From Pirellulales bacterium (GTDB taxonomy: Bacteria; Planctomycetota; Planctomycetia; Pirellulales; Thermoguttaceae), in the NCBI GenBank assembly GCA_016935315.1, contig JAFGRD010000022.1:19447-83446 (forward strand): a stretch of 64,000 nt of DNA, read 5' to 3'. Made by a program: the position numbers and the translations under genes. Every line of letters starts with the position of its first letter. The first letter of the stretch is position 1. Positions 1-9,312 of the stretch are shown in pieces. Under the pieces are notes generated by a model, which worked only from the letters and a program-made list of their open reading frames with translations, was not told where the DNA came from and did not search any database.

Positions 1-1
1 G

Positions 2-2635
2 ACCAGCCCCCGCGGCGAGCCGGTTGGGGCCGTATTCGGGTTCACCCGCGACGTGCTCTATCTGCTTGGGCAGAAGCGTCCGGACTACCTGTTTTGCGCT
101 TTCGATCTGCCAGGCAAAACGTTCCGCCACGAGATGTACGACCGGTACAAGATTCAACGGGCGGAAATGCCCGACGATCTGGTCCCGCAGATCAGCTCGA
201 TCCGGCGGGTGATTCACACGCTGGGCGTGCCGGCCTTGGGGTGCGAATCGTTCGAGGCCGACGACGTTCTGGCAACCGTCGCCCGAATCGCCGACGAGCG
301 GGGCGGGCAATGCTTCCTGGTAACGGCCGACAAGGACTGCCGACAACTGATCGGCGATCGGGTAAGGCTCTACAACATCCGCAAGGATCAAGTGTTCGAT
401 CGCGAGGCCCTGCAAAAGGATTGGGGAATTGCGCCGTCGCAAGTCGTCGATTTCCAGGCCTTGGTGGGCGATTCGGTTGACAACGTGCCGGGCGTGCCGC
501 TGATCGGGCCCAAGCTCGCCCGAGAATTGCTGCAGAAGTACCACACGCTGGACGCTGTGCTTGATCATGCCCACGAGGTTTCAGGCAAGAAGCGGAAGGA
601 GAACCTGGTCAACTACCGCCGACAGGCCGAGTTGAGCCGCGATCTCGTCCGGCTCGACGTCCATGTGCCGGTCCCCATCGACTGGAGCGGCGGACGCGTC
701 GGCGGTGTGGATCGGGACGCGGCCCAGGAGTTGTTCTTCGAGTTCGGTTTCCGCACCATGGGCCGGCAACTGGAGACCCTCGGCTTCGAGCCCCGAAGGC
801 CGAAGCCGCCGTCGACCGTCAAGGCCGACTATCGACTCGTCGATTCGCCGGCAGCGTTGCAGACCCTCGTGGCCGAATTGCAGCAGCAGAAGTGCATCTC
901 GCTGGATACCGAAACGACCAGCGTCCGGCCGCGTTTCGCGGAAATCGTCGGTTACTCCTTCGCCTGGAGAGACGACCAGGCGTGGTATTTGCCCGTTCGC
1001 GCCCCGGTAGGTGAGTCCTGCCTTGAGCCCAAGGCAACACTCGAGGCGCTGCGACCGGTTCTGGAGGATCCGACGATCGAGAAGGTCGGACAGAATCTGA
1101 AGTACGACATGATGGTGTTGCGCTCGGCGGGCATCGAGTTGGCCGGCGTTGCATTCGACACGATGGTGGCCGACTATCTGCTGGAAGCGGGGCGGCGCAG
1201 CCACGGCCTCGACGAGTTGTCCCTGCGATACCTCGATCACGAAACGATCAAGATCTCCGAGTTGATCGGCACGGGCAAGAAGCAGAAGCGGATGGACGAG
1301 GTGCCGGTGTCCCAGGTGACCGATTACGCGGCCGAGGACGCTCTGCTGCCGTTACGGTTGCGTCCGATCCTGGCCCGGCAACTGGTCGAGGCCGAAGCTG
1401 ACAAGCTGTTTGCCGAGTTGGAACTGCCGTTGATCGAGGTGCTGGTGGAATTGGAGTACAACGGCATTCGCGTCGACGTGGATCGACTGGCGGACCTTAG
1501 CCGGCGGTACGGTCGGCGAATCGAGCAGCTTCAAGAAGAGATCTACGAGTTGGCCGGCCATCCACTGAACATCGCCTCGCCCCGACAGTTGCAGGAGGTG
1601 CTGTTTACGGAGCTGGGATTACCGGTAGTCAAGAAGACCGCCAAGACCGGCCCCAGCACCGACGCCGACGTCCTGGAGGAGCTTGCCCGAGTGCATCCCT
1701 TGCCCGCCAAGATCCTCGAATTCCGGCAATACGCGAAGCTCAAGAGCACCTACGTCGACGCGCTGCCTGAGATGGTCCATCCGGAGACAGGCCGCCTTCA
1801 TGCCTCGTTTAACCAGGTGGTAACGGCGACCGGTCGTCTCAGCAGCAGCGACCCGAACCTGCAAAACATTCCGGTCCGGACCGAGACCGGCCGGGAAATC
1901 CGCTCAGCGTTTGTGCCCGACCCGGAGGGTTGGACACTGCTGGCTGCCGATTATTCGCAAATTGAACTACGTGTATTGGCTCATTTCTCAGGCGACCGGC
2001 AGTTGTGCGAGGCGTTCGCCCGGGACGAGGACATCCACGCGCGGGTGGCTGGCCAGGTCAACGATGTCCCTCTGGAGGAGGTGACGCCCGCGATGCGGCG
2101 GGTGGCCAAGGCCGTGAACTTCGGGGTGATCTACGGACAGAGCCCGTTCGGGCTCTCTCGGACACTGGGCATCGACCAGGACGAGGCCGCCCGATTCATC
2201 GACAGCTATTTCGCGGGATACCCTGGAATCGAAGAATTCCTGGCCGGGGTACTGGCACAATGCCGGCAGACTGGTTATGTTAGTACTATCTTGGGGCGGC
2301 GTCGGGCGATCCGCGGCATCCGCGAGCACGCCGGCCGTCAACGGAATCTCGCCGAACGGACCGCAGTCAATACGGTCATCCAGGGATCGGCGGCGGATCT
2401 AATCAAGTTGGCCATGGTTGCGATCCACCGTCGGCTCAAGCGGGAAAGACTACCGGCAAGGATGCTGCTGCAAATCCACGACGAGTTGATCTTCGAAGTC
2501 CCCTCCGATCAGCTCCACAATCTGGCCACACTTGTCATAGAGGAGATGGTCGGCGTCGCGAAGCTCAGAGTCCCCTTGAAAGTAGACATCAAAGCCGGCC
2601 CGAACTGGGCCGATGCCAAACCATTCGGGGATTGA
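2..2635 (+). CDS. polA: DNA polymerase I, 5' end cut by window edge
   Basis: Replication and repair polymerase. The reading frame is already open at base 2, where it encodes TSPRGEPVGAVFGFTRD of the 5'-3' exonuclease (FEN) domain, so the true start lies left of the window and the in-frame GTG at 53 is internal. Three domains follow in order: FEN nuclease to about base 820, a 3'-5' exonuclease with the acidic motif DTETT near base 905 plus the YDMM and YAAEDA motifs, and the polymerase with motif A DYSQIELR (about 1949), motif B RRVAKAVNFGVIYG (about 2098) and motif C IHDEL (about 2470). The proofreading acidic residues are all present, so both exonucleases look active. It is followed at 69 bp by coaE on the same strand. 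Confidence 0.97.
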   Translation, partial: TSPRGEPVGAVFGFTRDVLYLLGQKRPDYLFCAFDLPGKTFRHEMYDRYKIQRAEMPDDLVPQISSIRRVIHTLGVPALGCESFEADDVLATVARIADERGGQCFLVTADKDCRQLIGDRVRLYNIRKDQVFDREALQKDWGIAPSQVVDFQALVGDSVDNVPGVPLIGPKLARELLQKYHTLDAVLDHAHEVSGKKRKENLVNYRRQAELSRDLVRLDVHVPVPIDWSGGRVGGVDRDAAQELFFEFGFRTMGRQLETLGFEPRRPKPPSTVKADYRLVDSPAALQTLVAELQQQKCISLDTETTSVRPRFAEIVGYSFAWRDDQAWYLPVRAPVGESCLEPKATLEALRPVLEDPTIEKVGQNLKYDMMVLRSAGIELAGVAFDTMVADYLLEAGRRSHGLDELSLRYLDHETIKISELIGTGKKQKRMDEVPVSQVTDYAAEDALLPLRLRPILARQLVEAEADKLFAELELPLIEVLVELEYNGIRVDVDRLADLSRRYGRRIEQLQEEIYELAGHPLNIASPRQLQEVLFTELGLPVVKKTAKTGPSTDADVLEELARVHPLPAKILEFRQYAKLKSTYVDALPEMVHPETGRLHASFNQVVTATGRLSSSDPNLQNIPVRTETGREIRSAFVPDPEGWTLLAADYSQIELRVLAHFSGDRQLCEAFARDEDIHARVAGQVNDVPLEEVTPAMRRVAKAVNFGVIYGQSPFGLSRTLGIDQDEAARFIDSYFAGYPGIEEFLAGVLAQCRQTGYVSTILGRRRAIRGIREHAGRQRNLAERTAVNTVIQGSAADLIKLAMVAIHRRLKRERLPARMLLQIHDELIFEVPSDQLHNLATLVIEEMVGVAKLRVPLKVDIKAGPNWADAKPFGD

Positions 2636-2650
2636 GGATTGGAGACCGCA

Positions 2651-2678
2651 GACCGGAAATGAAGGGTCTCTTCCGGTC
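2651..2678. other. Short hairpin between polA and coaE
   Basis: GACCGGAA at 2651-2658 and TTCCGGTC at 2671-2678 form a perfect 8-bp inverted repeat with a 12-base loop. There is no T-tract after it, so it is not a classic intrinsic terminator. It may be a weak attenuating or processing hairpin, or chance. Confidence 0.3.
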
Positions 2679-2704
2679 GTCGAAGTGTCCGTCCTTCGGT
2701 CCCA

Positions 2705-3310
2705 ATGGCCATGCACGTGATCGGCATAACAGGCGGAGTGGCAAGCGGTAAGAGTCTGGTTGCCCAGCAGCTAGTCGGCCTGGGCGCCGGGCTACTGGAC
2801 GCGGATCGAGCGGGCCACGAGGTCCTGCAACAACCGCACATCGAAGCCACCGCGCGGCAACGCTGGGGCGACGCGATATTCGGCCCCGACGGCCGAATCG
2901 ATCGTGCCCGATTGGCGCGTATCGTATTTGCCGATCCGCCCGACGGACCGAAAGAACGAGAATACTTGGAGCAGCTGACCCATCCGGAAATCGCCCGCCG
3001 ACTCGGGCAACAAGCCGAGGCGTTGGCCGCCTCGGGGGTTACGGTTGCGGTGCTCGATGCGCCGTTGCTTCTGGAGGCGGGCTGGGATAAGCTTTGTAGG
3101 GAGCTACTGTTTGTTGACGCACCGCGGCAGGTGCGGTTATCGCGGGCGCTGGCGCGCGGTTGGAGCAAGGAGGTATTTGCGGCTCGTGAGGGTGTCCAGA
3201 AATCGCTGGACTTCAAGCGGAAGCGTGCCGATGTGGTAGTAGATAACGCCGGGTCCTCGGCGGAGACTCTGGCTCAGATCCGGCGTTATTGGCAGTCGCT
3301 CGTCGGCTGA
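2705..3310 (+). CDS. coaE: Dephospho-CoA kinase
   Basis: Last step of coenzyme A synthesis: ATP-dependent phosphorylation of the 3'-hydroxyl of dephospho-CoA. The 201-residue length is normal for the family. The P-loop GGVASGKS lies at residues 10-17, followed by the LLDADRAGHEVL segment with the conserved Asp, and VLDAPLLLEAGWD in the lid/CoA region. It lies downstream of polA, an arrangement common in bacteria. The start ATG has a second in-frame ATG two codons later. The later pathway enzyme gene coaD is also in this window, at 23220. Confidence 0.95.
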   Translation: MAMHVIGITGGVASGKSLVAQQLVGLGAGLLDADRAGHEVLQQPHIEATARQRWGDAIFGPDGRIDRARLARIVFADPPDGPKEREYLEQLTHPEIARRLGQQAEALAASGVTVAVLDAPLLLEAGWDKLCRELLFVDAPRQVRLSRALARGWSKEVFAAREGVQKSLDFKRKRADVVVDNAGSSAETLAQIRRYWQSLVG

Positions 3311-3527
3311 CCTCCCGCCTTTTGCCCTCGCGGCCAACCCGTCCCTTGAACCCGTATCCGCCTTTGGTGCCCCCGGCGGTGCTCGCGTGCGCCGGCGAGC
3401 GTACGCGGCCGGTCGACTCTTGACCTTTTCCCAAACCCTTTCGCGTCCACGGAAACACGATAATCATCCCACCGCCGACGCCTTCCGCGCGCCGGTTCTT
3501 TGAACCTATTCCAGGAGCACTCTGACC

Positions 3528-4985
3528 ATGGCACAGGCGAAGAACACCAAACCGCCGGCCGACGATCCCGATGATCCGGCGGCTGCTGATGCCAGGCGAA
3601 CGGCCGAGATCGAGGACTACGACCAGAGCGAGCCGCTTTCCCTGGCGGAAGAAATCGCCAGCGAGGGCGGCCAGTACAAGGACGAGATCCACGCCCGTTA
3701 CGAACAGATCAAGCAGTCGGGCGATACGCATATCGCCGAGCTGCAGCGGATGTCGATGGCGGAGCTGATCGAGGAAGCCCGCAAGGAGAATCTCACCGAC
3801 TATTCCGGGGCCAAGAAGCACGATCTGGTGTTTCGGATCCTCAAGGAGCGCGTGAAGCTCAACGGGCTAATGTACGGCGAGGGAACGTTGGAGGTCTTGC
3901 CGGACGGGTTCGGCTTCCTCCGCAGTCCCGACTACCACTACCTCTCCTGCCCCGACGACATCTACGTCTCGCCCAGCCAGATTCGCCGCTTCGGCCTGAA
4001 GACCGGATCGACCGTCTCGGGGCAGATCCGCCCGCCTAAAGAGAACGAGCGATACTTCGCACTGTTGCGCGTCGAGGCCATCAACTACGAAGACCCCAAT
4101 CTGCTTTCGGAGAAGGTCTTCTTCGACGACCTGACGCCTCTGCACCCCGACGAGCGGATCGTGATGGAGACGGCCGGCAACGAGGTCAGCATGCGCGTAG
4201 TCGACCTGATCGTGCCGATCGGCTTCGGGCAGCGCGGTTTGATCGTCAGCCCGCCGCGGGCCGGCAAGACCATCCTGATGCAGAAAATGGCCAAGGCGGC
4301 CTTGAAGAATTACCCCGACCTATACGTCTTCATGCTGCTGATCGACGAGCGGCCGGAAGAAGTGACCGACATGGAGCGGCAGGTCCGCGGTTCCAACTGC
4401 GAAGTGATCAGCTCCACGTTCGACGAGCCGGCCGCCCGGCACATCCAGGTCTCCGAAATGGTCCTGGAAAAGGCCAAGCGCATGGTCGAGTACGGCAAGG
4501 ACGTGTTGATCTTCCTCGATTCGATCACCCGGCTGGCCCGGGCCTGGAACGCCGAGTGTCCCAACTCGGGCAAGATCCTCTCCGGCGGCGTGGATGCCAA
4601 CGCCTTGCAGCGTCCCAAGCGATTCTTCGGCTCGGCGCGCAAGGTGGAAGAAGGCGGATCGCTGACGATTATCGCCACGGCCCTGATCGACACCGGCAGC
4701 CGAATGGATGAAGTGATCTTCGAGGAGTTCAAGGGTACGGGCAACCAGGAGATCCTCCTGGATCGCAAGCTGGTCGATCGGCGGATTTGGCCGGCGATCG
4801 ACATCAACCGCAGCGGCACCCGGCGTGAAGAGATGCTGCTGGACCCCGAGGAATACCGCCGCGTGTGCATCCTCCGCCGAGTGCTCGACGACATGAATCC
4901 CCCGGATGCCATGGAGCTGCTGGTCAGCCGTCTGCAGAAGACGCAGAACAACGCCGAATTCCTAATGAGCATGAATCTGAAGTAG
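3528..4985 (+). CDS. rho: Transcription termination factor Rho
   Basis: Hexameric RNA-dependent ATPase that ends transcription. The 485 residues exceed the usual ~420 because of a charged N-terminal extension (about residues 1-65). The RNA-binding cold-shock-like domain contains [15 protein letters not shown], the Walker A motif is SPPRAGKT, and the Walker B region is [16 protein letters not shown]. An AGGAG ribosome site sits upstream of ATG 3528. A ~217-bp spacer separates it from coaE, so it probably has its own promoter. It is followed after only 6 bp by ribH, suggesting cotranscription. Several intergenic hairpins in this window lack T-tracts, which fits Rho-dependent termination being important here (inference). 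Confidence 0.97.
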   Translation: MAQAKNTKPPADDPDDPAAADARRTAEIEDYDQSEPLSLAEEIASEGGQYKDEIHARYEQIKQSGDTHIAELQRMSMAELIEEARKENLTDYSGAKKHDLVFRILKERVKLNGLMYGEGTLEVLPDGFGFLRSPDYHYLSCPDDIYVSPSQIRRFGLKTGSTVSGQIRPPKENERYFALLRVEAINYEDPNLLSEKVFFDDLTPLHPDERIVMETAGNEVSMRVVDLIVPIGFGQRGLIVSPPRAGKTILMQKMAKAALKNYPDLYVFMLLIDERPEEVTDMERQVRGSNCEVISSTFDEPAARHIQVSEMVLEKAKRMVEYGKDVLIFLDSITRLARAWNAECPNSGKILSGGVDANALQRPKRFFGSARKVEEGGSLTIIATALIDTGSRMDEVIFEEFKGTGNQEILLDRKLVDRRIWPAIDINRSGTRREEMLLDPEEYRRVCILRRVLDDMNPPDAMELLVSRLQKTQNNAEFLMSMNLK

Positions 4986-4991
4986 ACCAAC

Positions 4992-5507
4992 GTGACCAAC
5001 ATTTACCAGGGAAACGTCACGGCCCCCGCAGGCCGCTTTGCCATTGTCGTCTCGCGATTCAACGAGTCGATTACGTCGCGATTGCTCGACGGCGCCGTGC
5101 AGACCCTGATTTCGCACGGGGTCGCCGAGGGCGCGATCGACGTGGTCTGGGTTCCGGGCGCTTTTGAGATTCCCACGGTGGCCAGCCGCCTGGCCGCCGA
5201 CGGCCGGTACGTGGCCGTGATTTGCCTGGGGGCCGTGATCCGCGGCGAAACGACACACGATCAACACATCAACCAGGCGGTGAGCCGTGCCTTGGCGGAA
5301 ATCGGCGTCCGCTACCGGCTGCCCGTGCTTTTCGGCGTGCTCACCTGCAACACGCTGGAGCAGGCGATTGCCCGATCGGGCGGCCAGGTCGCCACGACCG
5401 GGAAGGACGCACCCGATAAGAAAATCGGCAACAAGGGGATCGATTGTGCCGAGGCCGCGCTGGAGATGGTCGACCTGATGTCCAAGTTGCCGTCCTCCCA
5501 GTCCTGA
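4992..5507 (+). CDS. ribH: 6,7-dimethyl-8-ribityllumazine synthase
   Basis: Penultimate riboflavin enzyme, joining 5-amino-6-ribitylaminouracil with 3,4-dihydroxy-2-butanone 4-phosphate. The family signatures PGAFEIP and [14 protein letters not shown] are present, with the catalytic His in the HDQH segment, and the C-terminus [13 protein letters not shown] is typical. Start is GTG at 4992, just past the rho stop. Length is 171 residues. The pairing ribH-nusB is a frequent bacterial gene order and is seen here, with nusB 78 bp downstream. Confidence 0.95.
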   Translation: MTNIYQGNVTAPAGRFAIVVSRFNESITSRLLDGAVQTLISHGVAEGAIDVVWVPGAFEIPTVASRLAADGRYVAVICLGAVIRGETTHDQHINQAVSRALAEIGVRYRLPVLFGVLTCNTLEQAIARSGGQVATTGKDAPDKKIGNKGIDCAEAALEMVDLMSKLPSSQS

Positions 5508-5585
5508 TCGCTCGGCGGTTCCGCCGCTTCGGACGAGATCGCCGAGCGCGGCCCCACGCCACTGACCTCAACCGTCTCCGAACCC

Positions 5586-5990
5586 ATGTCCCGTCGCAGT
5601 CGAGCCCGAGAAGCTGCCTTTCAGGTCCTTTACGAGGACGATCTGAATCCACGCAGCAATCCGGCGTTGGGCGACGAGTTGTTGCGGCGGCGGCTGAAGT
5701 CCGAGGACCTGGTCGAGTTCGCGCGGCAGTTGGTGGCCGGAGTGCGCCGACACCGGGCGGAGATAGACCAGGCATTTGAGCGGATCGCCGAGCACTGGAG
5801 CGTCGACCGGATGGCGGCCACCGACCGCAACGTGCTGCGGCTGGGCGCCTATGAAATCCTCCACACCGACACGCCTGCCCGGGTGGCAATCAACGAGGCC
5901 ATCGAGCTGGCCAAACGCTACGGCACCGCCCAATCGGGGCAGTTCGTCAACGGCATTCTCGACCGGCTGATGCAGCAATCGGAAACCTAG
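5586..5990 (+). CDS. nusB: Transcription antitermination protein NusB
   Basis: Small all-helical RNA-binding protein that, with NusE/S10, binds boxA RNA in rRNA antitermination complexes. The 134 residues begin SRRSRAREAAFQVLYEDD, the hallmark NusB N-terminus, and end with NEAIELAKRYGTAQSGQFVNGILD, the conserved C-terminal helix. It is in line with ribH upstream and ftsY 26 bp downstream. Its neighbour rho acts in the opposite direction on transcription. Confidence 0.94.
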   Translation: MSRRSRAREAAFQVLYEDDLNPRSNPALGDELLRRRLKSEDLVEFARQLVAGVRRHRAEIDQAFERIAEHWSVDRMAATDRNVLRLGAYEILHTDTPARVAINEAIELAKRYGTAQSGQFVNGILDRLMQQSET

Positions 5991-6016
5991 CGCAAGACTC
6001 CAGCGGGATCTTTACC

Positions 6017-6943
6017 ATGGGCCTGTTCGACAAGTTCAAGCAAGGTCTCACGAAGACCAAGCAACTGCTGAACACCGACATTCGCGATCTGTTCAAGGCC
6101 GAAGGCCGGTTGGTCGACGAGGCGTTTCTCGACGAGCTGTTCGAGGCGCTGATCAAGACCGACATGGGTGTGCAAGCGGCCCAGGAGACGGTCGAAGAAA
6201 TCCGCACGGCCTTCCGCGCCCGCGTAGTCCAGATGCAGGAAGTGGTCGAACGCATCAAGGAGAAGCTCAAGACGCTGATGCAGCAGCCGGCGGCGCCAAT
6301 CGACTTCGCCGCCAGCGGGCCCACGGTGATCATGGTCGCCGGCGTCAACGGCTGCGGAAAGACGACCTCGATCGCCAAGCTGGGGCGGATGTTCCTGGCC
6401 GACGGCAAACGGGTCGTTCTGGGGGCGGCCGATACGTTCCGGGCAGCCGCCGTGGAACAATTGACCATCTGGGCCGGCCGGCTCGGCGCGGAAATCGTGA
6501 CCGGCCCGCGCGGCAGCGATCCGGCCAGTGTTGCCCATCGCACCGTCGCCAAGGCGCTGGAGATCGGGGCCGATGTCTGCATCGTCGACACGGCTGGACG
6601 GCTCCAGACCCAGCAGGGATTGATGCAGCAGTTGACCAAGATCCATCGGGTACTGGGCAAGCAGATTCCCGAAGCCCCGCATGAGGTCCTGCTGGTGCTC
6701 GACGCAACGACCGGGCAAAACGGGATCAGCCAGGCGAAGCACTTCACCGACGCCGTACGGTGCACGGGAATCGTGTTGGCCAAGCTGGACGGCACGGCCA
6801 AAGGGGGCGTGGTGGTGGCCATACGCCAGCAGGTTGGGTTGCCGGTGAAGTACATCGGCGTGGGCGAGAAGGCCGAAGACCTGGCCCTGTTCGAGCCCGT
6901 GCCCTTCGTCGATGCCCTGTTTGACGACGTGGCCCTTGCCTGA
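6017..6943 (+). CDS. ftsY: Signal recognition particle receptor FtsY
   Basis: GTPase that docks SRP-ribosome complexes at the cytoplasmic membrane. It is 308 residues long and consists essentially of the NG domain, without the long acidic A domain of E. coli FtsY. The G motifs are visible: GVNGCGKTTSIAKLG, DTFRAAAVEQL, DTAGRLQTQQGLM and TKLDGTAKGG. The N domain starts MGLFDKFKQGLTKTKQ, an amphipathic segment that may serve as the membrane anchor in short FtsY proteins. It is the last gene of the left-hand housekeeping run. Confidence 0.95.
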   Translation: MGLFDKFKQGLTKTKQLLNTDIRDLFKAEGRLVDEAFLDELFEALIKTDMGVQAAQETVEEIRTAFRARVVQMQEVVERIKEKLKTLMQQPAAPIDFAASGPTVIMVAGVNGCGKTTSIAKLGRMFLADGKRVVLGAADTFRAAAVEQLTIWAGRLGAEIVTGPRGSDPASVAHRTVAKALEIGADVCIVDTAGRLQTQQGLMQQLTKIHRVLGKQIPEAPHEVLLVLDATTGQNGISQAKHFTDAVRCTGIVLAKLDGTAKGGVVVAIRQQVGLPVKYIGVGEKAEDLALFEPVPFVDALFDDVALA

Positions 6944-7267
6944 AAACCCGCTTGCGACCGTCTCGCTTTGCGGGATGCACCTTCTGCGATCTTCCGTTGC
7001 AGCACCGCGCAGGCGCATGGTTTTCGTAGCCGGCACATCTTCTCGGCGCGGCCGCCCAAAACTCCCAATTATCCGCGTCCCTTGGTCTTTTCGCGTTATT
7101 CGTGTCGTCGAACCGGCCGATACCAAAGACTGCCAAGAACGGCAATCGACCGCAAGGATGCTCCCATCGGGTGCCTTGCGGTCTGTTGCGCCCACCTAGG
7201 TTCCCCTACCCCCACCTTGTGCGGAGGCAAATTGCTCCGTGCGCCCTCTGTAGAATGAGAGAGGATC
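6944..7267. other. Intergenic region with a 10-bp inverted repeat
   Basis: This 324-bp gap between ftsY and the porin-like gene carries GACCGCAAGG at 7148-7157 and its exact reverse complement CCTTGCGGTC at 7174-7183, separated by 16 bases. No T-run follows, so it could be a terminator core for ftsY, a regulator site, or a leader hairpin for the barrel gene. No gene, tRNA or convincing promoter was seen in the rest. Confidence 0.4.
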
Positions 7268-8656
7268 ATGCGTACTGTAAAGTGGATGATGATCGGTAGT
7301 CTGTTGGGAGTCGTGTTGACGGGCGTGGCCACTGCTAACGAAGGCTGGGCAAGCGGCGTGCGCCAACCATCGTCCGTTCAGCAAACGGCGTTCGATTACG
7401 ACCCTCACCTCTATTTCTCCGCCCAGGACCAGGCCAGCGAGTCGCCGAGCGACGTGACCGAGGTGGCGCCGGCTGATACGGGCTGCGTGGCCGATAGCGG
7501 CGATGTATGTGCTCCTTCGTGTGCCCCTTCGTGCCGTCGATGTCGGAGCGGCTGCTGCGGATGCGACCTGGGTGACCCGTGGACCTTGCCGCAGCCTTGC
7601 TTCCTGCAGAGCCGGGGCATCGAAGTGGGTGGCTGGGTCTCCGCCGGCCTGTTCACCAACTCGCTCGGCGCCACCGACAATGGTCCGTTGGGATTCAACA
7701 ACGTCGGCGACGGGTTCACCATGAACCAACTCTGGGTGTACGTCGAGAAGGCCACCGATACCCGCGGCTACGGCGCCGACATCGGGTTCCGCTTCGACTA
7801 CGTGTTCGGCGTGGACGGCCCCGACACCCAGTCTTTCGGCGACGAAGGGTGGGACTTCAACTGGAACCCCAACTCACGCGACTACGGTTCCGCCATTCCT
7901 CAACTCTACGTGGAACTCGCCGTCAACGATCTGACCGTCAAGCTAGGGCACTTCTACACGCTCATTGGCTGGGAAGTGGTGACCGCTCCGGACAACTTCT
8001 TCTACACGCATTCGTATACCATGTACTATGCCGAGCCGTTTACCCACACCGGGGGCCTGGCCTCGTGGGCGGTCAACGACAATGTGACCGTTCACGGTGG
8101 TTGGACCATGGGTTGGGACAGCGGCTGGGAGAACCTCAACGACGCCTCGACCTTCCTGGGCGGTGTCTCCTTCGCGCTGAGCGACCGGACGTCGCTGACC
8201 TGGGCTTTGACTTCCGGCGACTTCGGCGCGGGCAAGAATGGGCTTTCCGAAGGCGACATCTATATGAACAGCATCGTCTTGGAGCACCAGTTGACCCAGA
8301 GGTTGAGCTACATCCTCCAGCACGATCTGGGCGTCAATTCGAATCTTCCCGGAGGCGATAACGAGTGGTACGGAGTCAATCAGTACCTGGTCTACCAACT
8401 CAACGACCGCTGGGCCGGCGGGCTGCGGTTTGAATGGTTCCGCGACGATAACGGCGCCCGTGTGATCCAGGGCAACGCCGGCGACTACTACGAGCTGACC
8501 GCGGGCCTCAACTACAAGCCGCACGCCAACGTCATGCTGCGGCCGGAGATTCGCTTCGATTGGTACGACGGCGGCGTCGGCGGCGGACGGCCCTTCGGCA
8601 ACGGGACCCGCAACGAACAGTTTTCCGGTGGCTTTGACTGCATCGTGACGTTCTAG
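7268..8656 (+). CDS. BBP2-type outer-membrane beta-barrel (porin-like) protein
   Basis: Predicted outer-membrane barrel of the planctomycete BBP2/porin-like group, 462 residues. A signal peptide is clear (MRTVKWMMIGSLLGVVLTGVATAN). The mature N-terminus is followed around residues 75-112 by a segment holding nine cysteines (CAPSC, CAPSC, CRRC, CCGC and others), unusual for a barrel. The rest is rich in aromatic, Gly and Asn residues and alternating strands, e.g. LYVELAVNDLTVKLGHF and MLRPEIRFDWYDGG, ending in the terminal aromatic pattern IVTF. Ribosome site GAGAGGATC precedes the ATG. Its stop overlaps the convergent FmdE-like gene's stop in the tetranucleotide CTAG. The substrate is unknown; a general porin or adhesin-like role is possible. 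Confidence 0.8.
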   Translation: MRTVKWMMIGSLLGVVLTGVATANEGWASGVRQPSSVQQTAFDYDPHLYFSAQDQASESPSDVTEVAPADTGCVADSGDVCAPSCAPSCRRCRSGCCGCDLGDPWTLPQPCFLQSRGIEVGGWVSAGLFTNSLGATDNGPLGFNNVGDGFTMNQLWVYVEKATDTRGYGADIGFRFDYVFGVDGPDTQSFGDEGWDFNWNPNSRDYGSAIPQLYVELAVNDLTVKLGHFYTLIGWEVVTAPDNFFYTHSYTMYYAEPFTHTGGLASWAVNDNVTVHGGWTMGWDSGWENLNDASTFLGGVSFALSDRTSLTWALTSGDFGAGKNGLSEGDIYMNSIVLEHQLTQRLSYILQHDLGVNSNLPGGDNEWYGVNQYLVYQLNDRWAGGLRFEWFRDDNGARVIQGNAGDYYELTAGLNYKPHANVMLRPEIRFDWYDGGVGGGRPFGNGTRNEQFSGGFDCIVTF

Positions 8657-9240
8657 TCCTTCGGGAACGTCACGGTCAGAATCCGCTTCTCGGGCATCGT
8701 CGCGATCCAACGCGCGATGCCTTCGAGGAAGTGGAGGTCCGCATGATCCTCGTCACGGCCGTGAGCACTCGCGGCCGTGGCTGTCTTGGGGCGGGTCTTC
8801 ACCGAAGCCAACAACTTGATCAGTTCGTCGGTCGGCCGGACCTCGACCACCTGTCCCGAGCCGGTGTTCCTCACGCGCACAACGACCTTCTCGGCTTGGA
8901 GCCAGTTGAGATTGCGTTTGCCCAACGTGGCTCCGGTCGAGACTTGCAGGCCGTCCAGAAAACACGAATGCGGCGGCTTGACCAGCGGCCCTTCCACGGT
9001 GACATCCACGTCGAAGTAGCCGTCGGCCTTCACCGCGCACCGCGCGGCCATGCCGGCCCGAAGCCCCGCCGCCGCCCAAGGCCCCAAGTGCCCATGGAAC
9101 TGGGCCGCATAGGCCAGCCACTCCGGGTCCGAGGCGTCGCGATGGTAGTGCGGTTTCGGCAGGCTGCACATGGTCTCCTCGGCAGAATAGCAGGACGAAG
9201 CAACAGATAACAGAATCGTGAAGACGGGTAGTACTCTCAT
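8653..9240 (-). CDS. Exported FmdE-like domain protein
   Basis: 195 residues with an N-terminal signal peptide (MRVLPVFTILLSVASSCYSA). The core FHGHLGPWAAAGLRAG resembles the FmdE domain (family named for formylmethanofuran dehydrogenase subunit E), followed by GPLVKPPHSCFLDGLQVSTGATLGK, a typical FmdE-type metal-site region. The usual HGHxCPG cysteine is Gly here, so metal binding may be altered. Start ATG 9240 was chosen because AAGGAG precedes it and it begins the signal peptide; an upstream in-frame ATG at 9294 adds an unlikely charged tail. Function is unknown; a secreted metal- or cofactor-binding role is inference. Confidence 0.7.
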   Translation of the reverse strand: MRVLPVFTILLSVASSCYSAEETMCSLPKPHYHRDASDPEWLAYAAQFHGHLGPWAAAGLRAGMAARCAVKADGYFDVDVTVEGPLVKPPHSCFLDGLQVSTGATLGKRNLNWLQAEKVVVRVRNTGSGQVVEVRPTDELIKLLASVKTRPKTATAASAHGRDEDHADLHFLEGIARWIATMPEKRILTVTFPKD

Positions 9241-9312
9241 TGGTTCTCCTTGAAATCGGCTTTCTTGTTGGTTCACGTTGCGCGAGCGCGGCACGAAGGA
9301 GCCCCGGCCAGG

